Made by a program: the position numbers and the translations under genes. The notes below the pieces were generated by a model that searched no databases, was not told where the DNA came from, and saw only the letters and a list, made by a program, of their open reading frames with translations. Shown piece after piece: positions 35,372 to 44,341 of a DNA stretch of 64,000 nt. Position 1 is the stretch's first letter; each line of letters begins with the position of its first letter. The stretch spans positions 1-64,000 of the forward strand of contig NZ_BOOU01000077.1 of the NCBI RefSeq assembly GCF_016863395.1. The letters are read 5' to 3'. The DNA comes from Sphaerisporangium rufum. GTDB taxonomy: Bacteria > Actinomycetota > Actinomycetes > Streptosporangiales > Streptosporangiaceae.

Positions 35372-35692
35372 CCCGCCATACCTCTGATCGAGGCCGCCGT
35401 ACCGCGCGACGACCCCGGGCCGATGCATCCGGCCCGGGGCGACCCGGCGTGACGACCTCGCAATCCACTGGTCGAGTCCACCGAGCGGAAGCCACCGGAC
35501 GGGGTCGCCGGACGGCGATCCGCGGTCGTTTCCGGCTCGGGTTCTCTCCCATCCGGTCCAGTCCTCTTTGGAACGATCGCTCGCCGCGGCACTAATGTCA
35601 CGCCCGGATTTCCGGCACGAGCATGCATCCATGCCCGCCCGGTATGGCGGGGAAGGGAGAACCAGCAGGTCAGCGGGGGTTTACCGGTCGAG

Positions 35693-36964
35693 TCACGGAG
35701 TAGGGGAAATCTCTCTTACCACATCGCCGCCAAGGGCCTTCATGCGCTCGGCGAGGTCGTGATGGCCGCGGTCGATGAGGTAACCGGGGTCGACGACCGT
35801 CTCGCCGTTCGCCGCCAGCCCGGCGAGCACCAGCGCGATGCCCGAGCGAAGATCGTGCGCCGTAACCTCGGTTCCGGTCAGCGGGGTGGCGCCGTGCACG
35901 ACCGCGCGGCTGCCCTCCACCTCGATCCGGGCGCCCATCTTGTTGAGCTCCCCGGCGAGCGCGAAACGCCCGTCGAAGATCCGCTCGTGGATGTAGCTGG
36001 CGCCGTCGGCCAGGCACGCCACCGTCATGATCGGCGACTGCAGGTCGGTGGCGAACCCCGGGTAGGTGTCGGTGATGACGTTGATGGGCCGCAGCGGCCG
36101 GTCGCGCCGCACGTTGAGCACCGCGCCGTCGGTGGCGAACTCGACGCCCATCTGCTCCAGCTTCCAGCGCACCACGCCCAGGTGCTCCAGCGAGGCGCCG
36201 ACCAGGTTCACCTCGCCGCCGGTGATGGCGGCGGCCATGGCGAACACGCCTGCGTCCAGCCGGTCCGGCATCACCCGGTGCTCGACGGCGGTCAGCTCGT
36301 CGACCCCCTCGACGGTGATGAAACCGGTGCCGCCGCCGCTGATGCGCGCACCCATCTTGGTGAGCATGGCGATGACGTCGAGCACCTCGGGCTCGAGCGC
36401 GGCGTTCTCGATGATGGTGGTGCCCTTGGCCAGGGCCGCCGCCATGATGAGGTTCTCGGTGCCGGTGTGGGAGGGGGTGTCGAGGTAGAGCGGCGCGCCG
36501 GTCAGCCCGGAGGCCTTCACGTGGATGACGCTCTCGCCCTCGTCCACCATCGCGCCGAGCCGCTTGTAGCCCAGGTAGTGGAAGTCGAGGTTGCGACTGC
36601 CCAGGTTGCAGCCGCCGACGCCCTCGATGACCGCCTCGCCCATCCGGTGCAGCAGCGCGGGCACGAAGAGCACCGAGCCGCGGAACCGGCGGGCGATCTC
36701 GGCGGGCAACACCGGGTTGGTCAGCCGGGAGGCGTCGATGACCAGCGTGCGCTCGGCCTCGTGCAGCTCGACCCGCGCACCGATGGCCTCCGCCAGCTCC
36801 AGCGCCCGCCGCACGTCCTCGATGATCGGCACGTTGCGCAGGACCGTCCGGCCCTCGGCGGCCAGCAGCGCCGCTCCGATCATGGGGAGCACGGCGTTCT
36901 TCGCCCCCTGGATGAAGGCGGTTCCACGCAGGGCGTTGCCACCGCGCACGCGGTAACGAACCAT
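35693..36964 (-). CDS. murA: UDP-N-acetylglucosamine 1-carboxyvinyltransferase
   Basis: A 423-residue enolpyruvyl transferase, the first step of peptidoglycan precursor synthesis in the cytoplasm. Lys22 in QGAKNAVLP, Cys119 in VGGCNLGSRNLDFH, Arg124, Asp in PGFATDLQSP and Arg in DLRSGIALVLAG match the E. coli catalytic set (K22, C115, R120, D305, R397). Residues after the Cys are unusual (NLGSRNLDFHYLG, TPSHTGTENLIMAA), so it could be a paralogue. Cys at this place implies fosfomycin sensitivity; mycobacterial MurA has Asp there. GGAG is a few bases before the ATG. Confidence 0.88.
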   Translation of the reverse strand: MVRYRVRGGNALRGTAFIQGAKNAVLPMIGAALLAAEGRTVLRNVPIIEDVRRALELAEAIGARVELHEAERTLVIDASRLTNPVLPAEIARRFRGSVLFVPALLHRMGEAVIEGVGGCNLGSRNLDFHYLGYKRLGAMVDEGESVIHVKASGLTGAPLYLDTPSHTGTENLIMAAALAKGTTIIENAALEPEVLDVIAMLTKMGARISGGGTGFITVEGVDELTAVEHRVMPDRLDAGVFAMAAAITGGEVNLVGASLEHLGVVRWKLEQMGVEFATDGAVLNVRRDRPLRPINVITDTYPGFATDLQSPIMTVACLADGASYIHERIFDGRFALAGELNKMGARIEVEGSRAVVHGATPLTGTEVTAHDLRSGIALVLAGLAANGETVVDPGYLIDRGHHDLAERMKALGGDVVREISPTP

Positions 36965-37105
36965 ATTGACTGGGCTCCTCGGAGTCGGGGAAGTTACACG
37001 CCTGAGGCAGCGACCGGCGGCGAGCTATCCGCCCACAGTAGTGCGTTCGGCACCGTGGCCCGGCCGCTTTGGCGCCACTCCGCTGCCCAGCCGATCACGG
37101 TCCAA

Positions 37106-38170
37106 TCATCGGCCAGGTGGCCCGGCCGGCACGCTCGGCGACGCGGCGTGCAGCAGCGTGGCGGCGCGCTGGTCGACGAATCGGGTGACCACCTGCTGGG
37201 CGTATCCGAACACCATCGCCCACACCAGAATGGCGGTCTGCGAGCTGAGCCCGGCGAATCCCGGCACGAAGCCCGAGTTGAGGATCAGCAGCCCGACGAT
37301 GGCGGTCGCGACGCCGGCCGGCGCCTTCAGCAGGTTCTGCGCGACCGCCAGGGAGTACTTGGTGGCCAGCTCCGACCGGGTGGACAGGCTCGCCGCGGTG
37401 GCGAGCGCGGCGCCGAGCATGCCGACCAAGGCGACCAGCGGCACGTCCCCGTGCGAGGGCCCGCCGGCGCCCGCCGGGCACACCTGGATGTTGTGCGCGC
37501 CGAGGCTGGCCAGCAGGGTGCCGTTGCCGCACATGGGGATGGCGCCCGGCCAGGCGGCGCCGATGGCCACCAGCCCGGCCACGATGAGGCTCAGCACCAC
37601 CACCCCGCCGAGCAGCATGTTGCGGAAGCTGCGCACCCGGTTGCTCTCCACCGAGGCGTCCTGGTAGGCCGCGCGCAGCACCGACTGCAGCAGCGCGCGG
37701 TCGCGCTCGCCGATGTCGCCGGCCACGACGCGTCCGGCGAGCTGCCCGAGCCGGGCGTCGTCGGCGGGCAGGTACGCCCGCCCGGTGGCCAGCACCTCGG
37801 CGGCCCGGGCGTTCAGCTCGCCGGCGGGTAACAGCCCGTACAGCAGCACGGTGGCGCCGTACACGCCGGACCAGGCCCCCTCGACGGCCTGGCCGGTCAG
37901 CCACCGCCGCCAGCCCTGCCGCTCCCGGGCGTACCGGGCGGTCGCCGCCAGGTGCCGGCCGATGGCCTGGTGCAGCGGGTCGAGCCCCGGCCGGTCGGGG
38001 TCGCAGGCGAGGGCGCGGGCGGCCTCCGCCTCGATCTCCGCGGCGCGCGAGGTGACGTGCACCCGCCACACCCCCGGCCAGCGCGACGGATCCGGGCCGG
38101 CCGGGCCGCCGGTGTCCGGCTCGCCGCCGGGCGCCGCTCCGGTCCGGCCTGTCGCGGCACCCGCTGCCAT
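37106..38170 (-). CDS. Polytopic membrane protein, unknown
   Basis: A 354-residue protein from ATG 38170 after GGAGGGG. Residues 1-30 are Pro/Gly-rich and disordered. A cytoplasmic helical region (ATARYARERQGWRRWLTG, ALLQSVLRAAYQDA) precedes four membrane helices (MLLGGVVVLSLIVAGLVAIG, VPLVALVGMLGAALATAASL, VATAIVGLLILNSGF, AILVWAMVFGYAQQVV). Two Cys between helices 1 and 2 (PMCGN, QVCPAG) may form an outside disulfide. The family is not recognised. It sits between murA and the methylase operon on the same strand, with 141 bases to murA. Confidence 0.75.
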   Translation of the reverse strand: MAAGAATGRTGAAPGGEPDTGGPAGPDPSRWPGVWRVHVTSRAAEIEAEAARALACDPDRPGLDPLHQAIGRHLAATARYARERQGWRRWLTGQAVEGAWSGVYGATVLLYGLLPAGELNARAAEVLATGRAYLPADDARLGQLAGRVVAGDIGERDRALLQSVLRAAYQDASVESNRVRSFRNMLLGGVVVLSLIVAGLVAIGAAWPGAIPMCGNGTLLASLGAHNIQVCPAGAGGPSHGDVPLVALVGMLGAALATAASLSTRSELATKYSLAVAQNLLKAPAGVATAIVGLLILNSGFVPGFAGLSSQTAILVWAMVFGYAQQVVTRFVDQRAATLLHAASPSVPAGPPGR

Positions 38171-38305
38171 ACGCCCCTCCGAAGGATCGACTTCCCCCGG
38201 CTTATCGCGCCCGCCCGCCCCGGCGCTACCCCCGCCCGGGCCGGTGGACCGTCTTAGCCGGTCCACCGGCAGGATGAGGATCGTCACCTGCCAGGGGCCG
38301 GGCGG

Positions 38306-38953
38306 TCACCCGGGGCGGGTGCCGGAATCCTCGTCGAGGAACTCTCCGGACACGAGCCGCGGGAGCAGCCATTCGTGGAGTCGCTCGGACGACCGGATGA
38401 GATCACGATGTGCGGCGATTCTTCTCTCCAAGGCGCCGAGTATGTCGGCGACTGACGACTGAACGCCGGGCGGTGCCATAACGAACGGCAGATCGCGTAG
38501 GACCTGGGCGCTGACGCTCGGGATGGCGGAGTACCTGGCGTTCACCCTGATCCAATCTCGGACCTTCGGATGATGAAGGTAGCGCAGCGCATATCCGGCG
38601 TTCACCGAGTCGGCGAGTCGCAACCTCATGCATGAAGTACCCAGAATCCACCCCTCGTTCTCCGGCCCGGCCAGAGCGGCACGCCCGAGGTCGCCCGTCC
38701 GTACGCAGATCAGGTCGCCGGCACGGATGCGATAGCGCGTGAGTCGGCCCGCTGTGCCGGCGGATACACTTCTGGCCGCCCGTCGGTCGAGAGAGAACCA
38801 ATTGACCTCGCTTGGCGTGACCACGGGGACGCCCTTGTCGCCGACCGGTAGTAGTTCAGATTTAACGTTCGCAGGTCCAGGCTGGATATCGGCGACATCT
38901 CCCAACCGGAGTTGGCGCCACCCGTCCGGAACCGGGCCGATCACCGTCTCCAT
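38306..38953 (-). CDS. Single-TRD type I specificity subunit (half HsdS)
   Basis: A 215-residue HsdS-type protein. It has one target-recognition domain (VPDGWRQLRLGDVADIQPG, RIRAGDLICVRTGDLGRAAL, SVSAQVLRDLPFVMAP) and one central conserved helix (QSSVADILGALERRIAAH). A complete HsdS has two of each and about 400 residues, so this half would have to dimerise and would read a palindromic site. Its start overlaps the end of the methylase gene by 13 bases. No HsdR gene is present. Confidence 0.82.
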   Translation of the reverse strand: METVIGPVPDGWRQLRLGDVADIQPGPANVKSELLPVGDKGVPVVTPSEVNWFSLDRRAARSVSAGTAGRLTRYRIRAGDLICVRTGDLGRAALAGPENEGWILGTSCMRLRLADSVNAGYALRYLHHPKVRDWIRVNARYSAIPSVSAQVLRDLPFVMAPPGVQSSVADILGALERRIAAHRDLIRSSERLHEWLLPRLVSGEFLDEDSGTRPG

Positions 38954-40476
38954 TCGGAGATCCTCTTCAGCTGCTCGCGGGCATGCGCGTCGGCGATCTC
39001 GACGGCACGCTCGGCCAAGGCCAGGTCACGTAGGTGGTCGGCGAAAGTCGAATCATCCTGCGACACCGACATCCTGGAGATGTAGCGGGCCGGACTGAGA
39101 TCGTAATCATGTTCCTCGATCTCCGGCAGCCGGGCCAGGCGACTCCGCTCTCCGGGCGCCATTGAGGCCAGGAGCCGGATCTCCGGGCCGCTGAGCTCTC
39201 GCCGGGAACGCCCGACCATATTGCCGAGGTCGGTACCGTCCACCAGCAGAACGCTCTGTGGACCGGTTTTTCGTAGAACCCAGAGCGTCACCGGGATGGC
39301 GGTGGTGACGAACAGTCCTGGCGGCAGTGCGATGATCCGTTCGATGACGCCGGCCCGGACCATGGCGGCTCTGATGTCGCGCTCTGCGCCCTGTGAGAAC
39401 GACGACCCGTTCGGCATGATCACGGCACCTCGGCCATCGTCCGCCAGACGCTCGTAAATATCGCAGAGCCACGCAGTGTTAATGCTTTTTGCGGGGATCG
39501 TCCCGAAGCGTCCACGCCATGGTCCTTCTTTGGCGTGCAGATTGAACGGTGGATTGGTCACCACCACCTGGTAGCGGCGTCGAACTCCATCAGGCGACGG
39601 CGCGGCGTCCGGCGTGATCTCACCCTTCCTCCCGCGGAGCGCCAGGGTCAGCGAGGCCGTTCGGGCTGATCGCTCCCACAGCGCATGGCCGCGTACCGCT
39701 TTCCGCGTGACACCGGCGATGCCGGCCAGCAGACCTCCGTTGCCACAGCACGGGTCGCACACCTCGTCATCCGGTGCGGGAGAGGTCACTGCCGATATGA
39801 GCTCGACGAGCGATCGCGGAGTGTAGTGCTCCACGCTTTTTACCAGCCATTCGGCCGCGACGTCCGTAAAGGCGGCCACAAGTGCCGACCATCCAGAGTC
39901 ATCAGTCGGCGGTATGAGGGTGTCAAGGCCTGCCAGCAGGTCGTGGGAGACCTGACTTCTGATGGCTTTCGGGCCGATGTGCTCGAACTCGCTGCCCCGG
40001 CGCCCCAGGAATTCCCGGATATCCGGATACGCCGTCACTTCGCGGTCTCGCTCTTTGAGAGCGGTCCATCCGTTCTCGTCGCGGAGCCGAAGGACCAGCA
40101 GTTCGAGAAGTACGTCTGGATCGCTGTTGGGTATCTGAAAGGAAGGTAGTCGCAGCAGACGTGTCAACAAATCTCTCATCTGCGCCGTGTATCCAGGATG
40201 GCCCGCCGACCCGCCGGTCGCTCGCAACTGATCACCATAAGTCGCCCGAAACCGATCACCATAAGTGCGGCCGCCGGCTTCGTCCGGACGCAGAGATGCC
40301 CGATCGATTCTACGGCCATCGAGCCAGCTTGCGACTTCGTCGGCACGAAATTGTTCGCGTCCCTCTAGGGAGACCGGTTCCGGAAAGCTGTCGCGATGGC
40401 GGCGGCGCCAATTGCTGACGGCTCCCGGCCCGACCCCGGCTCGGCGGGCGATCTCCGTGAGGGATACCAATGTCAC
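38941..40476 (-). CDS. N6-adenine DNA methylase with N-terminal HTH (HsdM-type)
   Basis: A 511-residue methylase from GTG 40476, 8 bases after the HEPN gene stop and preceded by AGGAG. Residues 4-60 are an AlpA/MerR-like helix-turn-helix (LTEIARRAGVGPGAVSNWRR, then QFRADEVASWLDGR). The HsdM catalytic domain follows with DPCCGNGGLL (motif I, SAM) and NPPF (motif IV, residues 308-311), then FVTTAIPVTLWVLRK. It should methylate adenine with the HsdS downstream. The N-terminal DNA-binding part is unusual and may control its own operon. Confidence 0.88.
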   Translation of the reverse strand: MTLVSLTEIARRAGVGPGAVSNWRRRHRDSFPEPVSLEGREQFRADEVASWLDGRRIDRASLRPDEAGGRTYGDRFRATYGDQLRATGGSAGHPGYTAQMRDLLTRLLRLPSFQIPNSDPDVLLELLVLRLRDENGWTALKERDREVTAYPDIREFLGRRGSEFEHIGPKAIRSQVSHDLLAGLDTLIPPTDDSGWSALVAAFTDVAAEWLVKSVEHYTPRSLVELISAVTSPAPDDEVCDPCCGNGGLLAGIAGVTRKAVRGHALWERSARTASLTLALRGRKGEITPDAAPSPDGVRRRYQVVVTNPPFNLHAKEGPWRGRFGTIPAKSINTAWLCDIYERLADDGRGAVIMPNGSSFSQGAERDIRAAMVRAGVIERIIALPPGLFVTTAIPVTLWVLRKTGPQSVLLVDGTDLGNMVGRSRRELSGPEIRLLASMAPGERSRLARLPEIEEHDYDLSPARYISRMSVSQDDSTFADHLRDLALAERAVEIADAHAREQLKRISEWRR

Positions 40477-40484
40477 GCGGTCTC

Positions 40485-41159
40485 CTAGAAGCGGGGTGCC
40501 ATGAGACCGCCGCACACACCGCTTTTGCGTCCCAGCGCTTCGGCGACGCGGTCGAGATGAGGAAGGCGATACGCCGCCTGCGGCTCGAGGTAGCCGAGCA
40601 TCCGGCAGATCTTCGCGTAGTCCGCCGCGAGGTCACGATGGTGGATCGGCTCGTGATGCATGATCCGGTTGCGCAGCAGCACGAGCGACAGGAGGCCGTC
40701 ATGGAGGGCGCGACGGGGCTCACGGGAGTCCGCGAAGGCACGATGGACCACGGGCACCCACAGAGTGCGGTCGTAACGTCGGCTCAGCAGGGAGACCCAG
40801 AAACCGAAAGAGAGTTCGGTGACCACGTCATCGGGACCGGGGACACGGCCGGGGCGCTGTCTCACGTTCTCTCGCACGCGAGTGGCCGCCTCGCGGACCT
40901 TGCGTTCGTTGTGATCCCCCAGATTGGTGGCGTGCCACCAGTCGGCCCGCGTGAAGTGGGTCGTCAACGTGTCGTGGAGAACGTTGCGGAGACAGATTTC
41001 CAGGAAGTGCAGCGGGCCGTAGAACGCGGCCGCCGCCTCCACGTTCCAGTAGTACAGGCGTTCGGCACGCTCCGCGTCTCCCGCCGAGGCTCGCAGGTAC
41101 GGCGCCAGCCGAGAGTCCGAGAGGCCACGGCGTAACCAGGCGGGCAGTTGCGGGCTCAC
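40485..41159 (-). CDS. HEPN-type Abi protein (probable RNase)
   Basis: A 224-residue Abi-like/HEPN protein from GTG 41159, first gene of the operon. Helical throughout; the C-terminal segment LLRNRIMHHEPIHHRDLAADY holds RNRIMH (R163 to H168), the R-x4-6-H active site of HEPN endoribonucleases such as abortive-infection and RloC/PrrC-type enzymes. No ribosome site precedes the GTG. Codon and base use are lower in GC than in purD nearby. RNA cleavage and a defence role are inferred from family and position. Confidence 0.85.
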   Translation of the reverse strand: MSPQLPAWLRRGLSDSRLAPYLRASAGDAERAERLYYWNVEAAAAFYGPLHFLEICLRNVLHDTLTTHFTRADWWHATNLGDHNERKVREAATRVRENVRQRPGRVPGPDDVVTELSFGFWVSLLSRRYDRTLWVPVVHRAFADSREPRRALHDGLLSLVLLRNRIMHHEPIHHRDLAADYAKICRMLGYLEPQAAYRLPHLDRVAEALGRKSGVCGGLMAPRF

Positions 41160-41204
41160 AGGTTCGTCCGGGTGACGGAACGGCGTGGTACTATCGGGCT
41201 GTAA

Positions 41205-41242
41205 GCCCCGGGTTCGCCTCTGCTCAGCATGCCACCCGGGGC
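41205..41242. promoter_or_regulatory. Inverted repeat before the HEPN operon
   Basis: GCCCCGGGT (41205-41213) and ACCCGGGGC (41234-41242) are a perfect 9-bp inverted repeat 46-83 bases before the HEPN start. On the minus strand it lies upstream of a TAGTAC/GATAGT -10-like site, so it could be an operator for the HTH of the methylase. Confidence 0.4.
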
Positions 41243-41314
41243 ACGGCCATTTCTGGGCCCCTCTTTCGAACCCGCCGCGTCATCGTATCTTGGTGCGGCC
41301 GCCGCGGCAAGTGC

Positions 41315-41340
41315 ATTCACAATACTCAAGAACTGTGAAT
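41315..41340. promoter_or_regulatory. AT-rich inverted repeat in the purD-HEPN gap
   Basis: ATTCACA and TGTGAAT face each other across 12 bases. The gap 41160-41482 contains no gene; besides this it holds the GC repeat at 41205. Confidence 0.35.
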
Positions 41341-41482
41341 CTGGACTGCCTGGTGGCGCCGGCCCGAGCCTCTGGGAAGAGAGCGAATGATCAGTGTGGC
41401 GGAGATCAGGAACAGGTCACGCGGCTCGCTTGCCTGTCTTGTGGCGATCGGTCCACGGTCGGCTCGGGCCTGAGCGGCGGTA

Positions 41483-42712
41483 TCAGACGCGGGCGGCGAT
41501 GTCGGAGCGGTGGTGGGAACCGCGCAAGCGCACTCGGCCGGCGAGCTCGTAGGCGGCGGCCCGGGCCGCGGGCACGTCCGGACCGGTGCCGACGACGCTC
41601 AGCACCCGCCCGCCGGCGGAGACCACCCGGCCCTGGTCGTCCAGCGCGGTGCCGGCGTGGATGATGTAGGCGTCCCCGGTCGGCTCCAGGCCCTCGACCA
41701 GGTCGCCCTTCGCCGGTTCCGCGGGGTAGTTCTCGGCGGCGACGACGACGGTGACCGCCGCCCCGCCGCGGTGCCGCGGCGCCGGATGCGCGGCGAGCGT
41801 GCCGGTCGCGCAGGCGAGCAGCAGCCCGGCGAGCGGGGTCTCCAGCCGGTCCAGCACGACCTGGGTCTCCGGGTCGCCGAACCGCGCGTTGAACTCGATG
41901 ACCCGCGGGCCCGCCTTCGTCAGGGCCAGCCCGGCGTACAGCACGCCGCTGTAGGGCGTGCCGCGCCGTGCCAGCTCGCGCACCGTGGGCAGCACGACAT
42001 CGGCCATCACCTGGTCGACCAGCCCGGACGGCGCCCAGGGCAGCGGGGTGTAGGCGCCCATGCCGCCGGTGTTCGGCCCCTGGTCGTCGTCGTAGGCGCG
42101 CTTGAAGTCCTGCGCCGGCTGCAGCGGCACGGCGGTGGTGCCGTCGCACAGCGCGAACAGCGACACCTCCGGCCCGTCCAGGTACTCCTCCACGACGACG
42201 CGCCCGCACGCCGCGGCATGCTCCAGCGCCGCCGCGCGGTCGCCGGTCACCACGACGCCCTTGCCGGCCGCCAGCCCGTCGTCCTTCACCACGTACGGGG
42301 CGCCGAACTCGTCCAGCGCCGCGGCCGCCTCCGCAGGGGTGGCGCACACCCGCGCCCGCGCGGTGGGCACCCCGGCGGCGGCCATGATCTCCTTGGCGAA
42401 GGCCTTGGAGCCCTCGATGCGGGCGGCCTCCCGGGACGGGCCGAAGCAGGGGACGCCGGCGGCGCGCACGGCGTCGGCCACTCCCGCCACCAGCGGCGCC
42501 TCGGGGCCGATCACCACGAGATCGGCGCCGAGCCGCATCGCCAGCGCGGTCACCTCGGCCGGGTCGGCCGGACGGACGGGATGGACGGCGGCGACCGCGG
42601 CGACGCCGGCGTTGCCGGGGGCGCAGTGCACTTCGGAGACGGCCGGGTCGAGGTCGAGGGCCCGGCACAGGGCGTGCTCGCGCCCGCCGGAGCCAATCAC
42701 AAGAACGCGCAC
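41483..42712 (-). CDS. purD: Phosphoribosylamine--glycine ligase
   Basis: A 409-residue GAR synthetase, step 2 of purine synthesis: phosphoribosylamine plus glycine plus ATP. It starts [19 protein letters not shown], then [47 protein letters not shown] (ATP-grasp loop), [13 protein letters not shown] and [13 protein letters not shown] (metal and ATP site). Full length. It stands alone on its strand, divergent from corA across 411 bases. The next minus-strand gene is the HEPN gene, 323 bases downstream. Confidence 0.95.
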   Translation of the reverse strand: MRVLVIGSGGREHALCRALDLDPAVSEVHCAPGNAGVAAVAAVHPVRPADPAEVTALAMRLGADLVVIGPEAPLVAGVADAVRAAGVPCFGPSREAARIEGSKAFAKEIMAAAGVPTARARVCATPAEAAAALDEFGAPYVVKDDGLAAGKGVVVTGDRAAALEHAAACGRVVVEEYLDGPEVSLFALCDGTTAVPLQPAQDFKRAYDDDQGPNTGGMGAYTPLPWAPSGLVDQVMADVVLPTVRELARRGTPYSGVLYAGLALTKAGPRVIEFNARFGDPETQVVLDRLETPLAGLLLACATGTLAAHPAPRHRGGAAVTVVVAAENYPAEPAKGDLVEGLEPTGDAYIIHAGTALDDQGRVVSAGGRVLSVVGTGPDVPAARAAAYELAGRVRLRGSHHRSDIAARV

Positions 42713-42852
42713 GTGGGGAGTCTACGGGTCGGCTCTGGGGTCGCCGGCCCGTGCCGGCGTCACCGCAGGCCGGCGGCTCGGAACCGGGTGCCGGTCGCGG
42801 GTGAGGTGCGACCGGCCGGGCGATCGCATGATCGGGAGGGCCGCGGGCGGTG

Positions 42853-42858
42853 TAGGCT
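42853..42858 (+). promoter_or_regulatory. Candidate -10 element of corA leader
   Basis: TAGGCT ends 6 bases before the first base of the folded element at 42865, the position of a transcript start. No clear -35. Confidence 0.35.
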
Positions 42859-42864
42859 GTCGAG

Positions 42865-42973
42865 CGAGACCTGCCTATGGTAGCTTTGGTCAGCTGTGGA
42901 CCGTCTCGTGGCGATTGGAGGTGGAATCGGGATGACATCTGGTGATCCCAGCAGTACGTGCTCGCGCACGTAC
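42865..42973 (+). ncRNA. Candidate structured corA leader RNA
   Basis: Three elements follow each other. A three-way junction has an outer stem CGAGAC/GTCTCG (42865-42870 with 42903-42908) and two inner hairpins, CTGCC-TAT-GGTAG (42871-42883) and GGTC/GACC (42888-42902). Then GGGAT/ATCCC (42929-42949) and GTACGTGC/GCACGTAC with a 4-base loop (42954-42973). The leader is 150 bases longer before corA at 43124. No match to a known magnesium riboswitch was recognised. Confidence 0.4.
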
Positions 42974-43123
42974 GTCGTGCGCACCCCCGACCACTCCAAT
43001 TCGGTGTCCGGCTGACGGAGTCACGCGCTCCCTTTTCTTCCCCTGAGGCGACGTTCGTCGCCCGGTGCGACCTTCCGGGTGTCGCGTCATGGGTCCGCCA
43101 GGCCGGGCGGGAAGGGACCCCAC

Positions 43124-44269
43124 ATGCGCTCGTCCACCCTTTTCCAGCGGATCAACATGCACCCGCGGGCCGCGCACGTGCGGCTGGGCGCTCCCCCGGT
43201 GTCCGGGCCGGTGCACCGCGAGCCCGGTGACGTCCGGTGCGTGCCGCCGCGCGACTCGGTCGTCGAGTTCGCCGCCTACATCGAGGGCAAGGCCGTGCGC
43301 GCCCCCGGCATCACCGAGGCCGTGCGCCTGGTCCGCGAGCACAACGCCGTCCGGGCCGCCGCCGCCGAGGACGGCGACGCCTACGTCTGGGTCGGCCTTC
43401 ACGAGCCGGCGGCGCCCGAGGTCGAGTGGCTCGCCGAGGTCTTCGGCCTGCACCCGCTCGCCGTGGAGGACGCCATCAAGGCCCACCAGCGTCCCAAGGT
43501 GGAGCGGTACGGCGACTCGCTGTTCGTGGTGCTGAAGACGGTCGCCTTCCTCGACCACGACGAGCTCACCGCGTCCAGCGAGATCATCGCCACCGGCGAG
43601 ATCATGGTCTTCGTCGGGCCGGACTTCGTGGTCACCGTCCGGCACGGCGAGCATTGCCCGCTGGCCGGCGTGCGCCGCCGGCTGGAGTCCAAGCCCAAGC
43701 TGCTGGCCCGCGGCCCGTCCGGCGTGCTGCACGCCATCGCCGACCACGTGGTCGACCGCTACCTGTCGGTCGCCGACCTGATGCAGGCCGAGCTGGAGGA
43801 GGTCGAGGCGGCGGTCTTCGCCGACGTCAGCTCGCGGGACATCGGCCGCATCTACCAGCTCAAGCGCGAGATGATCGAGATGAAGCGCGCGGTGACGCCG
43901 CTGCAGACGCCGCTCGGCGCGCTGCCGCAGCGGCGCATGATCCCGGCCGAGATGCGGGAGTACTTCCGCGACGTCGTCGACCACCTGTCCCGGGTGTGCG
44001 AGCAGGTCGAGTCGTCCAACGAGCTGTGCAACTCGATCCTGCAGGCCGCGCTGGCCAGGTCCAACGCGCTGGCCAACGAGGACATGCGCAAGATCTCCGC
44101 CTGGGTGGCCATCATCTCGGTGCCCACGATGATCGCCGGCATCTACGGCATGAACTTCACGCACATGCCCGCGCTGTCCGCCGTGTGGGGCTACCCGCTG
44201 ATCCTCGGCGTCATGCTGATCATCTGTACGTTCCTCTACCGCGGCTTCCGCCGCAACAGCTGGCTCTGA
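43124..44269 (+). CDS. corA: CorA-family magnesium/cobalt transporter
   Basis: A 381-residue CorA from ATG 43124 after GAAGGGA. The large cytoplasmic domain (WLAEVFGLHPLAVEDAIKA, LKRQMIEMKRA-like helices) carries Mg2+ sensing; two C-terminal helices follow, with the selectivity motif YGMN (about residue 340) between them and a basic tail. A homopentamer in the membrane brings in Mg2+. It is divergent from purD and preceded by a ~260-base leader with predicted folds. Confidence 0.92.
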   Translation: MRSSTLFQRINMHPRAAHVRLGAPPVSGPVHREPGDVRCVPPRDSVVEFAAYIEGKAVRAPGITEAVRLVREHNAVRAAAAEDGDAYVWVGLHEPAAPEVEWLAEVFGLHPLAVEDAIKAHQRPKVERYGDSLFVVLKTVAFLDHDELTASSEIIATGEIMVFVGPDFVVTVRHGEHCPLAGVRRRLESKPKLLARGPSGVLHAIADHVVDRYLSVADLMQAELEEVEAAVFADVSSRDIGRIYQLKREMIEMKRAVTPLQTPLGALPQRRMIPAEMREYFRDVVDHLSRVCEQVESSNELCNSILQAALARSNALANEDMRKISAWVAIISVPTMIAGIYGMNFTHMPALSAVWGYPLILGVMLIICTFLYRGFRRNSWL

Positions 44270-44341
44270 GCCCGGCGGGCCACCCGCGCGCCCCGGGATC
44301 GGCCGCCGCGTTCGTCCGGTTCGCCGGGCAGGATGAAGACC

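Noticed and set aside
41160-41482. A tRNA or small RNA gene in the purD-HEPN gap
   Set aside because: GGGTTCG resembles a T-loop start but no acceptor stem or anticodon arm can be formed.
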